Below, one piece after another: positions 5,937-14,639 of a DNA stretch of 25,622 bases; position 1 is the first letter of the stretch; each line of letters opens with the position of its first letter. Both the position numbers and the translations under genes were made by a program. Below the pieces are notes generated by a model. The model worked only from the letters and a program-made list of their open reading frames with translations, searched no databases and was not told the DNA's origin. The stretch spans positions 1-25,622 of the forward strand of contig UQHH01000037.1 of the NCBI GenBank assembly GCA_900540865.1, given 5' to 3'. Source of the stretch: an uncultured Oscillospiraceae bacterium (GTDB lineage: Bacteria; Bacillota; Clostridia; Oscillospirales; Acutalibacteraceae).

Positions 5937-7211
5937 TCAGAAGCGGGTAAAGCGCATTTCGCTAATCCCCAATATATATGCGCTGTTTTCCGATTCCATA
6001 CAGATGGCCTTCGCGTCCACGCCGGCGTTCGTCTTGGCTCCTTCGTTTCCGTTCTTATAAAAGGTGCGCAGCTCTTCCCCGCTCAAGACGCCTATCCTGT
6101 CGCCGTACATGCTGATGGAGGTAATTTTGAGGTCGGTCGTGATGGGCTCCCCCGCGTTCCCGTTTTTATCGAGGTACAAGAGGTTGCAGGAGCGCCCGTC
6201 GCCGGAACGCGACAGGGACAGCGCCACTCCATTATACATGTCTATATCGTAGGCGGTAAGCATCAGCTTATCATAGGAAACCGTCTGCTTGTCGCTGTAA
6301 TTTGATTTAACAACCGACGCCGAGCTGTCGCCGATTACCGCAATATTGCCGTTGTCCATAAAAGAAACTGTGTAAATAAGGTTGTCGTCGAACTCAAGCA
6401 TTGCTTTTGGCTCAGCCGATGTGAAATCGAGCACGTACAATACGCTGCGCAGCACGCCGTCCTTTGAGGATACGCCCGCTACCGCGGCCATTGTACCATC
6501 CTCATTAATGGAAACGCTGCTTGGATAATAGTCCGAAAAGTAATAGGCGTATTTCTGTGAATTATCTGTATTAAACGCGGTGAGCTTGCCAAGATAGCCG
6601 TCTGTTTCTGACAATATGGCGTATTCGCCGCGCGTATTGATGTCGCCGGAAAGCAGGTTGCTTTTGACGTCGCCTTTGTGGATGGTGTCGCCCATCGTGT
6701 TGATTTCAAAGCCAAGGCCGCCCAGGTTATAAATAAGGCAGTAGTTGCCTTTTGTGACGATTACCGGGTCGGAATAGCTGATTTGCCTGTCTATGAGCTT
6801 ACCGCCGCTGCTGTTGAGCACGACAAAAGAGGTATCGCTCACATAGGCTAAGTTCTTATCCCACCGTTTCATGTTGCCGTTATTGACCTTCGTGCCTACA
6901 AGCGCAGACGGGAATCCGTCACCCTTATCGTTATCGAGAAAATTCTTTTCCATGCTGCCGGCAAGCCTGTCCGGCGACAAATTCTGCCACCCGGCGACTA
7001 CAATGACGGCGACCATACATAAGAGCAATATAGTAATCACCGCTTTGGTCTTTTTGGAAATAGATGACCGGTGCGCTGTTTCCGGCTCAAAGTCCTGAAA
7101 CGAGCGGTCCTCGTAGCTTATATGCTCCTCTTCCGGAACAGCTGTATCCCGCGCCGGTTCCTCAGAGGTTTTTTCCTGTGTTTCTTTTCTTTTATCGTAA
7201 TCGTTAGCCAT
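5937..7211 (-). CDS. DUF5711-like membrane-anchored beta-propeller protein
   Basis: The 424-residue protein has an acidic, disordered cytoplasmic N-terminus (1-50), one membrane anchor at about 57-74, and a large extracytoplasmic part rich in short beta-strand repeats (for example YVSDTSFVVLNSSG, YLGKLTAFNTDNS, SVLYVLDFTS), as in PQQ-like or WD-type propellers. The layout and sequence style match the DUF5711 family of Clostridia, function unknown. Its ATG (7211) overlaps the stop of truA (7204-7206) in ATGGCTAA, and AAGGAG lies within the end of truA, so the two are probably translationally coupled. It is the last gene of the ruvC to DUF5711 run; its stop is about 20 bases before the next promoter. 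No catalytic motif was seen. Confidence 0.8.
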   Translation of the reverse strand: MANDYDKRKETQEKTSEEPARDTAVPEEEHISYEDRSFQDFEPETAHRSSISKKTKAVITILLLCMVAVIVVAGWQNLSPDRLAGSMEKNFLDNDKGDGFPSALVGTKVNNGNMKRWDKNLAYVSDTSFVVLNSSGGKLIDRQISYSDPVIVTKGNYCLIYNLGGLGFEINTMGDTIHKGDVKSNLLSGDINTRGEYAILSETDGYLGKLTAFNTDNSQKYAYYFSDYYPSSVSINEDGTMAAVAGVSSKDGVLRSVLYVLDFTSAEPKAMLEFDDNLIYTVSFMDNGNIAVIGDSSASVVKSNYSDKQTVSYDKLMLTAYDIDMYNGVALSLSRSGDGRSCNLLYLDKNGNAGEPITTDLKITSISMYGDRIGVLSGEELRTFYKNGNEGAKTNAGVDAKAICMESENSAYILGISEMRFTRF

Positions 7212-7992
7212 TTGCGTACTCCTTTTCGTAATACACCCGGTTGAGGTAAAGTCCGCACGCGGGCGCCGTCGGTCCCGCCTCTTCCCTGTTTTTAGCTTCC
7301 AGTATGCCCGCTATCGCGTCCTCCGGGATTTTCCCCTGCGCGACCGCCAGCAGCGTACCCACCATAATCCTTACCATGTTATAAAGAAAACCGTCTGCTT
7401 CTACGCGCATAAAAACCATTTTATCCTCGCGCGTAACGGTAAAATGCCGTACCGTACGTGTAAAATCACCCTTTTCCCGCTTGTCGAGCGTACAGAAGGA
7501 AGTAAAATCGTGCGTTCCAACATACGCCTGCGCCGCCCTTTGCAGAAGCTCTACATCAAGCGGATAGCGGTAATGCAGGGCGTAGCCCTCTAGAAACGGG
7601 TTCCTTGTCTCGCAGTTCCATATTTTATACAGGTATTCCTTCCCCTTACAGGAGTACCGCGCGTGAAAATCCCCCGGTACCTCCATTGCGCCGAGCACAG
7701 CGACGCTCCGCGGCAAAAAGCGGTTGAGCGCCGCCTTTAAGCGTACCGCTGGAATTCTGTGACCTGTTTTAACGCTTAAACAATACATATTTGCGTGCAC
7801 ACCGCTGTCTGTACGGCTGCAGCCTTTGATTTCAAATTCGTTTCCTATCACCTGGAAAAGCGCTTCCTGAAAGGCCTGCTGCACACTTGGCGCGTTTTGC
7901 TGGATTTGCCAGCCGTGAAAACGGCTGCCGTCGTATGTGATTGTCAGCAGGATATTCCTCAGCGGACCGCCGCCGGGAGAAACACGTTGCAT
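7204..7992 (-). CDS. truA: tRNA pseudouridine(38-40) synthase TruA
   Basis: TruA converts uridines 38, 39 and 40 of the tRNA anticodon arm to pseudouridine. The chosen start gives 262 residues, the usual family length. The catalytic aspartate is Asp62 in RTDSGVHA, a close match to the family RTDAGVHA, with ITYDGSRFHGWQ near the N-terminus and YNMVRIMVGTLL towards the C-terminus, both typical. A longer reading from 8106 exists, but the ATG at 7992 has AGGAG eight bases upstream and the extra 38 residues match nothing in TruA. The gene overlaps the end of ecfT by 34 bases and the start of the next gene by 8, so it is part of a tightly coupled series. The order ecfA1-ecfA2-ecfT-truA is common in Firmicutes. 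Confidence 0.95.
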   Translation of the reverse strand: MQRVSPGGGPLRNILLTITYDGSRFHGWQIQQNAPSVQQAFQEALFQVIGNEFEIKGCSRTDSGVHANMYCLSVKTGHRIPAVRLKAALNRFLPRSVAVLGAMEVPGDFHARYSCKGKEYLYKIWNCETRNPFLEGYALHYRYPLDVELLQRAAQAYVGTHDFTSFCTLDKREKGDFTRTVRHFTVTREDKMVFMRVEADGFLYNMVRIMVGTLLAVAQGKIPEDAIAGILEAKNREEAGPTAPACGLYLNRVYYEKEYANG

Positions 7993-8774
7993 AGAACCAC
8001 TCCTGTCAGGATTAAAACACTGGCGATAAGCGCAAATGCGTCCAGCCTTGAAAAGTGCAGGCTTTTCATGCGTGTCCTGCCGTCCCCGCCCTGGTAGCAG
8101 CGGCATTCCATCGCCGTGGCTAAATCGTAAGCCCTGCGAAACGCCGAAACGAACAGGGGAATCAGCACCGGGATAAGCGCCTTGATGCGCTGGATTAAAT
8201 TACCGCTTTCCATATCGGCCCCGCGCGCCTTCTGCGCGCTCATGATTTTATCCGTCTCTTCAAGCAAAGTCGGGACAAAGCGCAGGGCAATCGTCATCAT
8301 CATGGCGATTTCGTGCACCTTGACGTGCAGGTGGTTTAATGGCTTCATCAGCCGTTCGAGCGCGTCCGTCAAATCCGTCGGGGAGGTCGTGAACGTCAAG
8401 ACGGAGCTTATGATAATCAGCGATGCAATACGCACCGCAACGAATATGGCGTTGTTGATGCCCGCAAGCGTAATCTTCAAAAAGCCGAGCTGAAAAAGCG
8501 GCTCCCCCCTGCCATAAAACAGGTTCAAAACGCCTGTAAACAGCACGATGAACAGGATAACCTTCATGCTTTTCATGTACATTTTGATTGGTATTCCCGT
8601 CGTAATCATAACAGCGACGACCGACAGGGTCGTAATGGCAAGCGCAAAGTAGTTGCCCGTTATAAAAATAAATACGATAAACGCAAGAAGCAGCAGTATT
8701 TTCGTGCGCGGGTCAAGCCGGTGTATGACCGATTTGCCCGGCAGATACTGCCCAAGCGTGATATCCCTGACCAT
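7959..8774 (-). CDS. ecfT: Energy-coupling factor transporter transmembrane protein EcfT
   Basis: EcfT is the membrane scaffold that links the two ATPases of ECF transporters to exchangeable substrate-binding S-components. The 271-residue protein shows several hydrophobic helices in the first 130 residues and at the C-terminus. The cytoplasmic coupling region carries the first ARG motif at 183-185 (KARGADMESG) and the second signature at 221-227 (AMECRCY, usually AMEARCY), which bind grooves of the ATPases. HRLDPRTKI at the N-terminus is also typical. It begins 21 bases behind ecfA2, with a weak ribosome site, and overlaps truA. No S-component gene is in the window, so this is probably a shared (group II) module. 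Confidence 0.95.
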   Translation of the reverse strand: MVRDITLGQYLPGKSVIHRLDPRTKILLLLAFIVFIFITGNYFALAITTLSVVAVMITTGIPIKMYMKSMKVILFIVLFTGVLNLFYGRGEPLFQLGFLKITLAGINNAIFVAVRIASLIIISSVLTFTTSPTDLTDALERLMKPLNHLHVKVHEIAMMMTIALRFVPTLLEETDKIMSAQKARGADMESGNLIQRIKALIPVLIPLFVSAFRRAYDLATAMECRCYQGGDGRTRMKSLHFSRLDAFALIASVLILTGVVLCNVFLPAAVR

Positions 8775-8795
8775 ATAGAATCACCACGTTTCCAG

Positions 8796-9662
8796 TTAGT
8801 CGCTGTCAGCCTTTTTGCCAATCAGCGCAAGCAGCTCAGATAGAGCCTGTTCCACCGTCAGAACCCCGTCCGGGACGGGGTAGCCTTCTTTCTTCAAGCG
8901 GGCCATGATTTTTGTAACCTGCGGAACCCTAAGCCCCATCTTTTCTAGCTCACCGCCCCTGGAAAAGACCTTTTTTGTTTCGTCGAACATCACGGCCCTT
9001 CCCTTGTTCATTACAAGAATCCGGTCCGCCGTCTTCGCAATATCCTCCATGCTGTGGGACACAAGGAATATCGTGTTCCCGCGCTGTTTATGATATTCCG
9101 AAATCTGCGCGAGCAGTACGTCGCGCCCGTTGGGGTCGAGCCCCGCTGTCGGTTCGTCCAGAATGAGCACGTCCGGGTCCATGGCGATAACGCCCGCGAT
9201 TGCCGCCCTGCGCTTTTCCCCGCCGGACAGCTCGAACGGAGATTTTGATAAAAGCTCAGACTTGAGCCCCGTAAACCGCGCCGCCGATACGACGCGCTTC
9301 CTGATTTCGTTCTCGTCGAGCCCCATATTTTTTGGGCCGAACGCAATATCCTTCTGAACCGTTTCTTCAAACAGCTGGTATTCGGGGTACTGGAACACGA
9401 GCCCCGCTTCAAAACGCACGGAGCGGATTTTCTTCGGCTCCTCCCAGATGTCCCTGCCGTTTAGCAGAACCTTTCCGGAGGTCGGGCGGATTAGGCCGTT
9501 GAACATCTGTACAAGCGTGGATTTACCGGAGCCTGTATGCCCGATAATCCCGATAAACTCGCCCTTTTGCACATGAAGCGACACGTCTTTGACCGCCGTT
9601 TTTTCAAACGGCGTATTCGTTCCATACGTATATGTTAAATTTTCTGTTTCCAGTACATACAT
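8796..9662 (-). CDS. ecfA2: Energy-coupling factor transporter ATP-binding protein EcfA2
   Basis: This is the second ATPase of the ECF transporter, 288 residues, and forms a heterodimer with EcfA1 to power import of vitamins or metal ions. Motifs in order: Walker A GHTGSGKS at 41-48, Q-loop near 91 (VFQYPEYQLF), signature LSGGE at 145-149, Walker B LILDEP at 166-171, switch histidine in VSHSMED. The YPEYQLF form of the Q-loop and LSGGEKRRAAIAG are typical of EcfA2 rather than EcfA1. AAGGA lies about 12 bases before the ATG. It is placed 21 bases after ecfA1 and 21 bases before ecfT. Confidence 0.95.
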   Translation of the reverse strand: MYVLETENLTYTYGTNTPFEKTAVKDVSLHVQKGEFIGIIGHTGSGKSTLVQMFNGLIRPTSGKVLLNGRDIWEEPKKIRSVRFEAGLVFQYPEYQLFEETVQKDIAFGPKNMGLDENEIRKRVVSAARFTGLKSELLSKSPFELSGGEKRRAAIAGVIAMDPDVLILDEPTAGLDPNGRDVLLAQISEYHKQRGNTIFLVSHSMEDIAKTADRILVMNKGRAVMFDETKKVFSRGGELEKMGLRVPQVTKIMARLKKEGYPVPDGVLTVEQALSELLALIGKKADSD

Positions 9663-9683
9663 AGGGGTTCACATTCCTTTAAA

Positions 9684-10568
9684 TCAGCGCCCTTGTTTCT
9701 GCGGGCGGTTTTCATTGAGGAGCTTTAAAAGAAGCTGTGCGCATTCCTCTTCGTCGAGCGCCGTACCCTCGATGTTACAGCCGCCCGATTTCAGCCTGTG
9801 CACAAGCTCCGTCGCCTGCGGAACATCCAGCTTATGGCGCTTTAGCAGCTCCACCTGGGAAAACACCTCGCGCGGGGTGCCCTGCGTCAATATTTCGCCG
9901 TTGTCCATGACGATAACGCGGTCGGAAAGCACGGCCTCGTCCATATAATGCGTAATCAGCACAATAGTAATACCCTTTTCCCTGTTGAGCTTCCGGATGG
10001 TTGAGAGTACCTCCTCGCGCCCGCGCGGGTCAAGCATGGCGGTCGGCTCGTCGAGCACGATACACCGCGGCTCCATCGCGATTATACCCGCGATTGCCAC
10101 GCGCTGCTTCTGCCCGCCGGACAGCTTATGCGGCGCGTGCGTGCGGTACTCGTACATATCGACCGCCTTCAGCGCCTCGTCGACGCGGCAGCGTATTTCC
10201 TCCGGCTCGATTCCGAGGTTTTCCGGGCCGAACGCCACGTCCTCCTCGACGATGCTCGCGACAAGCTGGTTGTCCGGGTTTTGCAGCACCAGCCCGACCT
10301 TGCGGCGGATATCGTACTTTTTACCGTCGTCGAGCGTGTCCATGCCGTCGACGTATACCTTCCCGCCCATGGGCAGGAGCATAGCGTTGAATTGCTTTGC
10401 CATTGTAGATTTGCCGGAGCCGTTATGCCCGAGCAGCGCGACGAACTCGCCCTGCTTTACCTCCATGGAAACACCCTTTAAGACGTCCACGGAAATGGCC
10501 TGTCCGCCTGACTCGTCCTCGTTTATATATTGGAATTCCAAGTTTTCTGTCCTGATAAAATCTTCCAT
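9684..10568 (-). CDS. ecfA1: Energy-coupling factor transporter ATP-binding protein EcfA1
   Basis: The 294-residue ABC ATPase is the first of the ECF pair. Walker A is GHNGSGKS at 47-54, the Q-loop is in VLQNPDNQLVASIVEEDVAFGPENLG near 94-119, the signature LSGGQ is at 149-153, Walker B IVLDEP at 170-175, and the switch histidine is in LITHYMDE. QNPDNQ and LSGGQKQRVAIAG are the usual EcfA1 forms. Residues 15-28 hold a short acidic insertion (NEDESGGQ) before strand two. It starts 28 bases behind the methyltransferase gene. Its products should assemble with EcfA2 and EcfT encoded directly downstream. Confidence 0.95.
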   Translation of the reverse strand: MEDFIRTENLEFQYINEDESGGQAISVDVLKGVSMEVKQGEFVALLGHNGSGKSTMAKQFNAMLLPMGGKVYVDGMDTLDDGKKYDIRRKVGLVLQNPDNQLVASIVEEDVAFGPENLGIEPEEIRCRVDEALKAVDMYEYRTHAPHKLSGGQKQRVAIAGIIAMEPRCIVLDEPTAMLDPRGREEVLSTIRKLNREKGITIVLITHYMDEAVLSDRVIVMDNGEILTQGTPREVFSQVELLKRHKLDVPQATELVHRLKSGGCNIEGTALDEEECAQLLLKLLNENRPQKQGR

Positions 10569-10596
10569 ACTGTTTCCAATCCTGTTTTATTCCGGC

Positions 10597-11466
10597 TTAC
10601 TTTCCGCCCGACTGCCAGATTGCGGTCGAGCCGCACGGCAGTACAAGCCCCGTCTGCGTGACGGGAAGGCCGATTTCGTCCGACGTGGCCTTTCCGCCGA
10701 AGCGCGGCGTCAAAACCGCGCCGAGCAAATATTCCATTACAGCGGGTGAAAGCCCCGTCGTGTAAGAGTTTAAAATAAAGAACTGCGCGTCGTCCGACAA
10801 AATCGATGCGCACAGCTCCACGAGCGAATAAAGCTGCTCTTCCAGCTTCCAAACCTCACCGCCCGGCCCTCTGCCGTAGGACGGCGGGTCCATAATGATG
10901 CCGTCGTACCGATTGCCGCGTCGCTGCTCTTTCTGTACAAACTTGATACAGTCGTCCACAAGCCAGCGGACGGGGCGTTCAGAAAGCCCGGAAGCCTGCG
11001 CGTTTTCCTTTGCCCACTGTACCATACCCTTTGAGGCGTCCACATGGCAAACCTTCGCGCCCGCCTCCAAACAGGCAAGCGTCGCGCCGCCCGTATAGGC
11101 AAACAGGTTTAGTACATTCAGCTGCCGTGCGCTCTGCTTGATTTTTTCGGAAACAAAATCCCAATTGACCGCCTGCTCCGGGAAAACGCCGGTGTGCTTG
11201 AAGCCCATCGGCTTAATCCGGAAACGAAGCGAACGGCAGCCGATTTCCCAAACGTCAGGGTGGTTTTTGTAGACCTGCCATTTGCCGCCGCCCGTCTGCG
11301 AGCGCAGGTAGCGCGCGTGCGCCTGTTTCCAAAGCGGGTGCTTTTTTTCCGTTTCCCAGATAATCTGCGGGTCGGGGCGAATCAGGATAACGTCCCCCCA
11401 TCGCTCCAGGCGCTCCCCACAGGAGCAGTCGAGCAGTTCATAATCCTTCCACAAGGCTGTACGCAT
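10597..11466 (-). CDS. Class I SAM-dependent methyltransferase (RlmI/COG1092-like)
   Basis: The 289-residue protein has a Rossmann methyltransferase core. The SAM-binding motif I is LNLFAYTGGAT at 119-129, the acidic ribose-binding residue is in VCHVDASKG, and the catalytic motif DPPSYG lies at 193-198. This set is found in the RlmI/RlmK group of 23S rRNA cytosine or guanine methyltransferases and in related proteins of unknown target. No PUA domain precedes the core; instead there is a compact N-terminal part (1-90) with WEIGCRSLRFRIKPMGFKHTGVFPEQ, typical of a Firmicute subgroup. GGAGG lies about eight bases before the ATG. It lies 42 bases after glmM and 28 bases before ecfA1. The substrate is not determined; rRNA is the likeliest. 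Confidence 0.85.
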   Translation of the reverse strand: MRTALWKDYELLDCSCGERLERWGDVILIRPDPQIIWETEKKHPLWKQAHARYLRSQTGGGKWQVYKNHPDVWEIGCRSLRFRIKPMGFKHTGVFPEQAVNWDFVSEKIKQSARQLNVLNLFAYTGGATLACLEAGAKVCHVDASKGMVQWAKENAQASGLSERPVRWLVDDCIKFVQKEQRRGNRYDGIIMDPPSYGRGPGGEVWKLEEQLYSLVELCASILSDDAQFFILNSYTTGLSPAVMEYLLGAVLTPRFGGKATSDEIGLPVTQTGLVLPCGSTAIWQSGGK

Positions 11467-11508
11467 AGGCTTCCTCCGATGTTTTTCTGTCTGAATCTAA
11501 AAATGCAG

Positions 11509-12858
11509 TCAGGAGAGCTTTTCCCTGATAAGCTCCGCCGTCTGGTTTGCAAGGCGCGTAATTTCAGCGGAATCCTCGCCCTCGACCATAACGCGCACCA
11601 GCGGCTCCGTACCGGACAGGCGGACAAGAATCCTTCCGCGGCTGCCGAGCGTCTCCTTTACGCGGTCGATTTCCGCCTTGACGTCCTTATCCGTATAAAA
11701 GCGGCGCTTGCCCTCCGGGCTTACCTTTACATTAATCATTACCTGCGGGAACCGCTCCATGAGCGTCGCGATGCTTGAAAGCTTCGCGTTCCTGCGGTGG
11801 ACAAGGCTCAAAAGCTGCGCGGCCGTGAGCTGCCCGTCGCCTGTGGTGGAATGGTCGAGGAAAATCACATGCCCCGACTGCTCGCCGCCGATGTTGTAGC
11901 CCTCGCGTATCATCGTTTCGAGCACGTAGCGGTCGCCTACCTGTGTGGACACAAAGTTCATGCCCATATCATCACAGAACCGGGAAAAGCCCATATTCGT
12001 CATGACCGTGCCGACGACGGTGTCCTTCTTGAGCAGGCCTCGCGATTTTAAATCCGCGGCGCAGATGGCAATGACATAGTCACCGTCAATAATATTGCCG
12101 TTTTCATCGACCGCAAGGCAGCGGTCCGCGTCCCCGTCGAACGCGACGCCCGCGTCGAGCTTGTTGTCTTTTACATATTTCATCAGGCTTTCCATATGGG
12201 TCGAACCGCAGTCGTCGTTGATGTTGACGCCGTCCGGCTCGTCGTAAAGCATATGGCACTGCGCGCCGATGCCTTCAAATAGCTGCTTCGCCGTGCGTGA
12301 GGCGGAGCCGTTTGAGCAGTCGAGCGCGACCTTCATGCCGTCGATGCGCTCCGGCACAGATTCGATGACGTGGGAGACGTAATCCTCCACTGCGCTGTCC
12401 GCGTATTTTACATGGCCGAGCTGGTTACCGGAAAGCTCCGGGTACGGAATGGAATGGTCGAGCACAATCGACTCGATTTCCTCCTCCAAATCGTCAGGCA
12501 GCTTGTAGCCGTCCATGCTGAATATCTTGATGCCGTTGAATTCAAACGGGTTATGCGACGCGGAAATCATAATACCCGCGTCGGCGTTATACTTTTTCAC
12601 CAGATAAGCAACCGCCGGCGTCGGCACGACGCCGAGCAGCAATACGTTTGCCCCGACAGAGCAAAGCCCCGCGACGAGCGCGCCTTCAATCATGTCTGAG
12701 CTCAGGCGCGTATCCTTGCCGATAAGCACTGTCGGATGCTCCACCTCGTCGCTGATGAGTACCATAGCGGCAGCCCTGCCGATGTCCATGGAAAGCTCGC
12801 AGGTAAGCTCCGTGTTTGCTACGCCCCGCGCGCCGTCCGTCCCAAATAGTCTACCCAA
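11509..12858 (-). CDS. glmM: Phosphoglucosamine mutase GlmM
   Basis: GlmM interconverts glucosamine 6-phosphate and glucosamine 1-phosphate, the step before UDP-N-acetylglucosamine and peptidoglycan. I place the start at a TTG (12858), giving 449 residues beginning (M)GRLFGTDGARG, the exact family N-terminus, with GGAGG nine bases upstream. A longer reading to 12933 adds 25 residues unlike the family. The catalytic phosphoserine is Ser101 in ISASHNP, the metal loop DGDADR is at 241-246, the sugar-binding loop GGEQSGH at 324-330, and the phosphate-binding loop RLSGTEPLVRVMVEG is near the C-terminus. The 97-base gap to ruvB contains a GC-rich stem (CAGCCCG 12896-12902 with CGGGCTG 12933-12939, long loop) followed by TTTT on the minus strand, a possible weak attenuator. 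Confidence 0.96.
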   Translation of the reverse strand: MGRLFGTDGARGVANTELTCELSMDIGRAAAMVLISDEVEHPTVLIGKDTRLSSDMIEGALVAGLCSVGANVLLLGVVPTPAVAYLVKKYNADAGIMISASHNPFEFNGIKIFSMDGYKLPDDLEEEIESIVLDHSIPYPELSGNQLGHVKYADSAVEDYVSHVIESVPERIDGMKVALDCSNGSASRTAKQLFEGIGAQCHMLYDEPDGVNINDDCGSTHMESLMKYVKDNKLDAGVAFDGDADRCLAVDENGNIIDGDYVIAICAADLKSRGLLKKDTVVGTVMTNMGFSRFCDDMGMNFVSTQVGDRYVLETMIREGYNIGGEQSGHVIFLDHSTTGDGQLTAAQLLSLVHRRNAKLSSIATLMERFPQVMINVKVSPEGKRRFYTDKDVKAEIDRVKETLGSRGRILVRLSGTEPLVRVMVEGEDSAEITRLANQTAELIREKLS

Positions 12859-12955
12859 TCTTAACAACCTCCAAATATATGGTTTTCTATCAAAACAGCC
12901 CGCCGATTTCCTTCGATTCTTCTCCGCCTTCACGGGCTGCTGTTATCTAAAAAGC

Positions 12956-14023
12956 TTATTCCTGTCCGGCAAACAGCGTCGGCCCTGTGTTTTGCGGCGC
13001 CTGCGTGCCGGGAAGCTCCATTCCCAAATGGCGGCAGGCATCCTGTGTGACGCAGCGTCCCCTGGGCGTGCGGTTTAAAAAACCGATTTGCATCAGGTAC
13101 GGCTCGTAAACGTCCTCAATTGTGACGGCCTCCTCGCCGATTGCGGCGGCGAGCGTTTCAAGCCCCACCGGGCCGCCTTTATAGAACCTTATCATCGCAG
13201 TAAGCATGCGCCTGTCGTTCGCGTCAAGCCCCAGATGGTCGATTTCAAGCCGGTCGAGCGCGGTCTGCGCCGTTTCGCAGGTAATCACGCCGTCGCTCAT
13301 CACCTGCGCGAAATCGCGCACGCGTTTAAGCAGCCGGTTCGCGATACGCGGCGTGCCGCGCGAACGGGAGGCAAGCTCCAGCGCCCCGTCCTCGTCGATT
13401 GGAATATTTAAAATAGAGGCGCTGCGCTTTACGATGGTCGCAAGCTCCTCCGGGGAGTACAGTTCAAGCCTCAGCACAACGCCAAAACGGTCGCGCAAAG
13501 GCGCCGTAAGCTGCCCCGCGCGTGTCGTTGCGCCGACGAGCGTAAAGCGCGGGAGCGGAAGATGGTAAGAAGCCGCCATCTGGCCCTTGCCCGTAATAAT
13601 ATCGATGGCGTAATCCTCCATCGACGGGTAGAGGATTTCCTCCACCGCGCGGGACAGCCTGTGAATCTCGTCGATAAAGAGCACATCGCCCGGATTCAGG
13701 TTCGTAAGCAGCGCCGCCAAATCGCCCGGCTTTTCAATCGCGGGGCCGGAGGTAATGCGCAGGTTAACGCCCAGCTCGTTTGCAATAATGCCCGCAAGCG
13801 TCGTCTTGCCCAGGCCCGGCGGGCCGTACAAAAGGACATGGTCGAGCGTCTCCTGTCGCTGCCTTGCCGCCTCGATAAAGACGGAAAGGTTTTCTTTGAC
13901 CTTATCCTGGCCGATATATTCTTCCATTTTGCGCGGGCGCAGCGGGTTGTCGTCCGCTCCTGCATCGGCAGGTATTTCCGCCGCGCTCAGAATTCTGTTT
14001 TCAAAATCGAGTTCCGTATCCAT
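12956..14023 (-). CDS. ruvB: Holliday junction branch migration DNA helicase RuvB
   Basis: RuvB is the hexameric AAA+ motor that drives branch migration of Holliday junctions with RuvA. The 355-residue protein has Walker A GPPGLGKT at 67-74, Walker B with DEIH at 118-121, sensor 1 and the arginine-finger region GATTRAGQLTAPLRDRFG, and the C-terminal winged helix ending in QIGFLNRTPRGRCVT. All RuvB hallmarks are present and the length is usual. The ATG has AAAGGAATAAAGGA just upstream. It follows ruvA by 13 bases. Confidence 0.97.
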   Translation of the reverse strand: MDTELDFENRILSAAEIPADAGADDNPLRPRKMEEYIGQDKVKENLSVFIEAARQRQETLDHVLLYGPPGLGKTTLAGIIANELGVNLRITSGPAIEKPGDLAALLTNLNPGDVLFIDEIHRLSRAVEEILYPSMEDYAIDIITGKGQMAASYHLPLPRFTLVGATTRAGQLTAPLRDRFGVVLRLELYSPEELATIVKRSASILNIPIDEDGALELASRSRGTPRIANRLLKRVRDFAQVMSDGVITCETAQTALDRLEIDHLGLDANDRRMLTAMIRFYKGGPVGLETLAAAIGEEAVTIEDVYEPYLMQIGFLNRTPRGRCVTQDACRHLGMELPGTQAPQNTGPTLFAGQE

Positions 14024-14036
14024 TCCTTTATTCCTT

Positions 14037-14639
14037 TCAGCGTCTTCCCATCTCGCGCAGGGTCGCCGAGATAAGCTGTTCTACCGTCAGATTGCCGTCA
14101 AGCCGTGAGAGAATCGGCGTAACGTCCGCGCTGCTGTAGCCGAGCACCGCAAGCGCCGCGACGGCCTTGCCGATATTCCCCTCCTCGATTGCCTGCGCCG
14201 TTTCTCCCGGCAAGAACGCCTCGCCGCCGGGGGCAAAGCCCTTGAGCTTATCCTTGAGCTCCAGCACGATGCGCTGTGCAAGCTTGGGGCCGACGCCCTG
14301 CGCGCGCGTCAGCGTTTTACTGTCGTTTGAGGCGACGCACATTGCCACCTGCTCCGGAGAAAGCTCCGATAAAATCGCAAGACCGGCCTTAGGGCCGACC
14401 CCGCTGATAGCGGTAAGCATTTTAAAGCAGGAAAGCTCCCCCTGCGTTGCAAAGCCGAACAGCTCGACCGCGTCCTCACGCACATTGAGCTGCGTGTACA
14501 GGGTAGCTTCCATATGCAGCTTTGGGAGGCTGCGCTGGGTATTAAGCGTCGTCAGGCATTTATAACCGACGCCGCCGCACTCTATTACGGCAAACCCGGC
14601 CTCCATGTGTATGAGCGTCCCTCTCAGGCTGTAGAGCAT
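14037..14639 (-). CDS. ruvA: Holliday junction branch migration protein RuvA
   Basis: RuvA binds four-way DNA junctions as a tetramer and loads RuvB. The 200-residue protein starts MLYSLRGTL, followed by the OB-fold with YTQLNVREDAVELFGF, and two helix-hairpin-helix motifs (ISGVGPKAGLAIL at about 79-91 and AQGVGPKLAQRIVLELKDKL at about 113-132). A flexible linker and the small C-terminal domain III (AVAALAVLGYSSADVTPIL), which contacts RuvB, complete it. The start codon directly follows the ruvC stop (TAA ATG), with AGGGG about ten bases upstream inside ruvC, so translation is probably coupled. Confidence 0.97.
   Translation of the reverse strand: MLYSLRGTLIHMEAGFAVIECGGVGYKCLTTLNTQRSLPKLHMEATLYTQLNVREDAVELFGFATQGELSCFKMLTAISGVGPKAGLAILSELSPEQVAMCVASNDSKTLTRAQGVGPKLAQRIVLELKDKLKGFAPGGEAFLPGETAQAIEEGNIGKAVAALAVLGYSSADVTPILSRLDGNLTVEQLISATLREMGRR

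Noticed and set aside
7993..8106. 38-residue N-terminal extension of TruA
   Set aside because: The extension lies within ecfT, matches nothing in TruA, and the ATG at 7992 has an AGGAG site.
10001..10384. Arg/Pro/Ala-rich plus-strand frame within ecfA1
   Set aside because: Typical antisense shadow of a GC-rich gene on the other strand.
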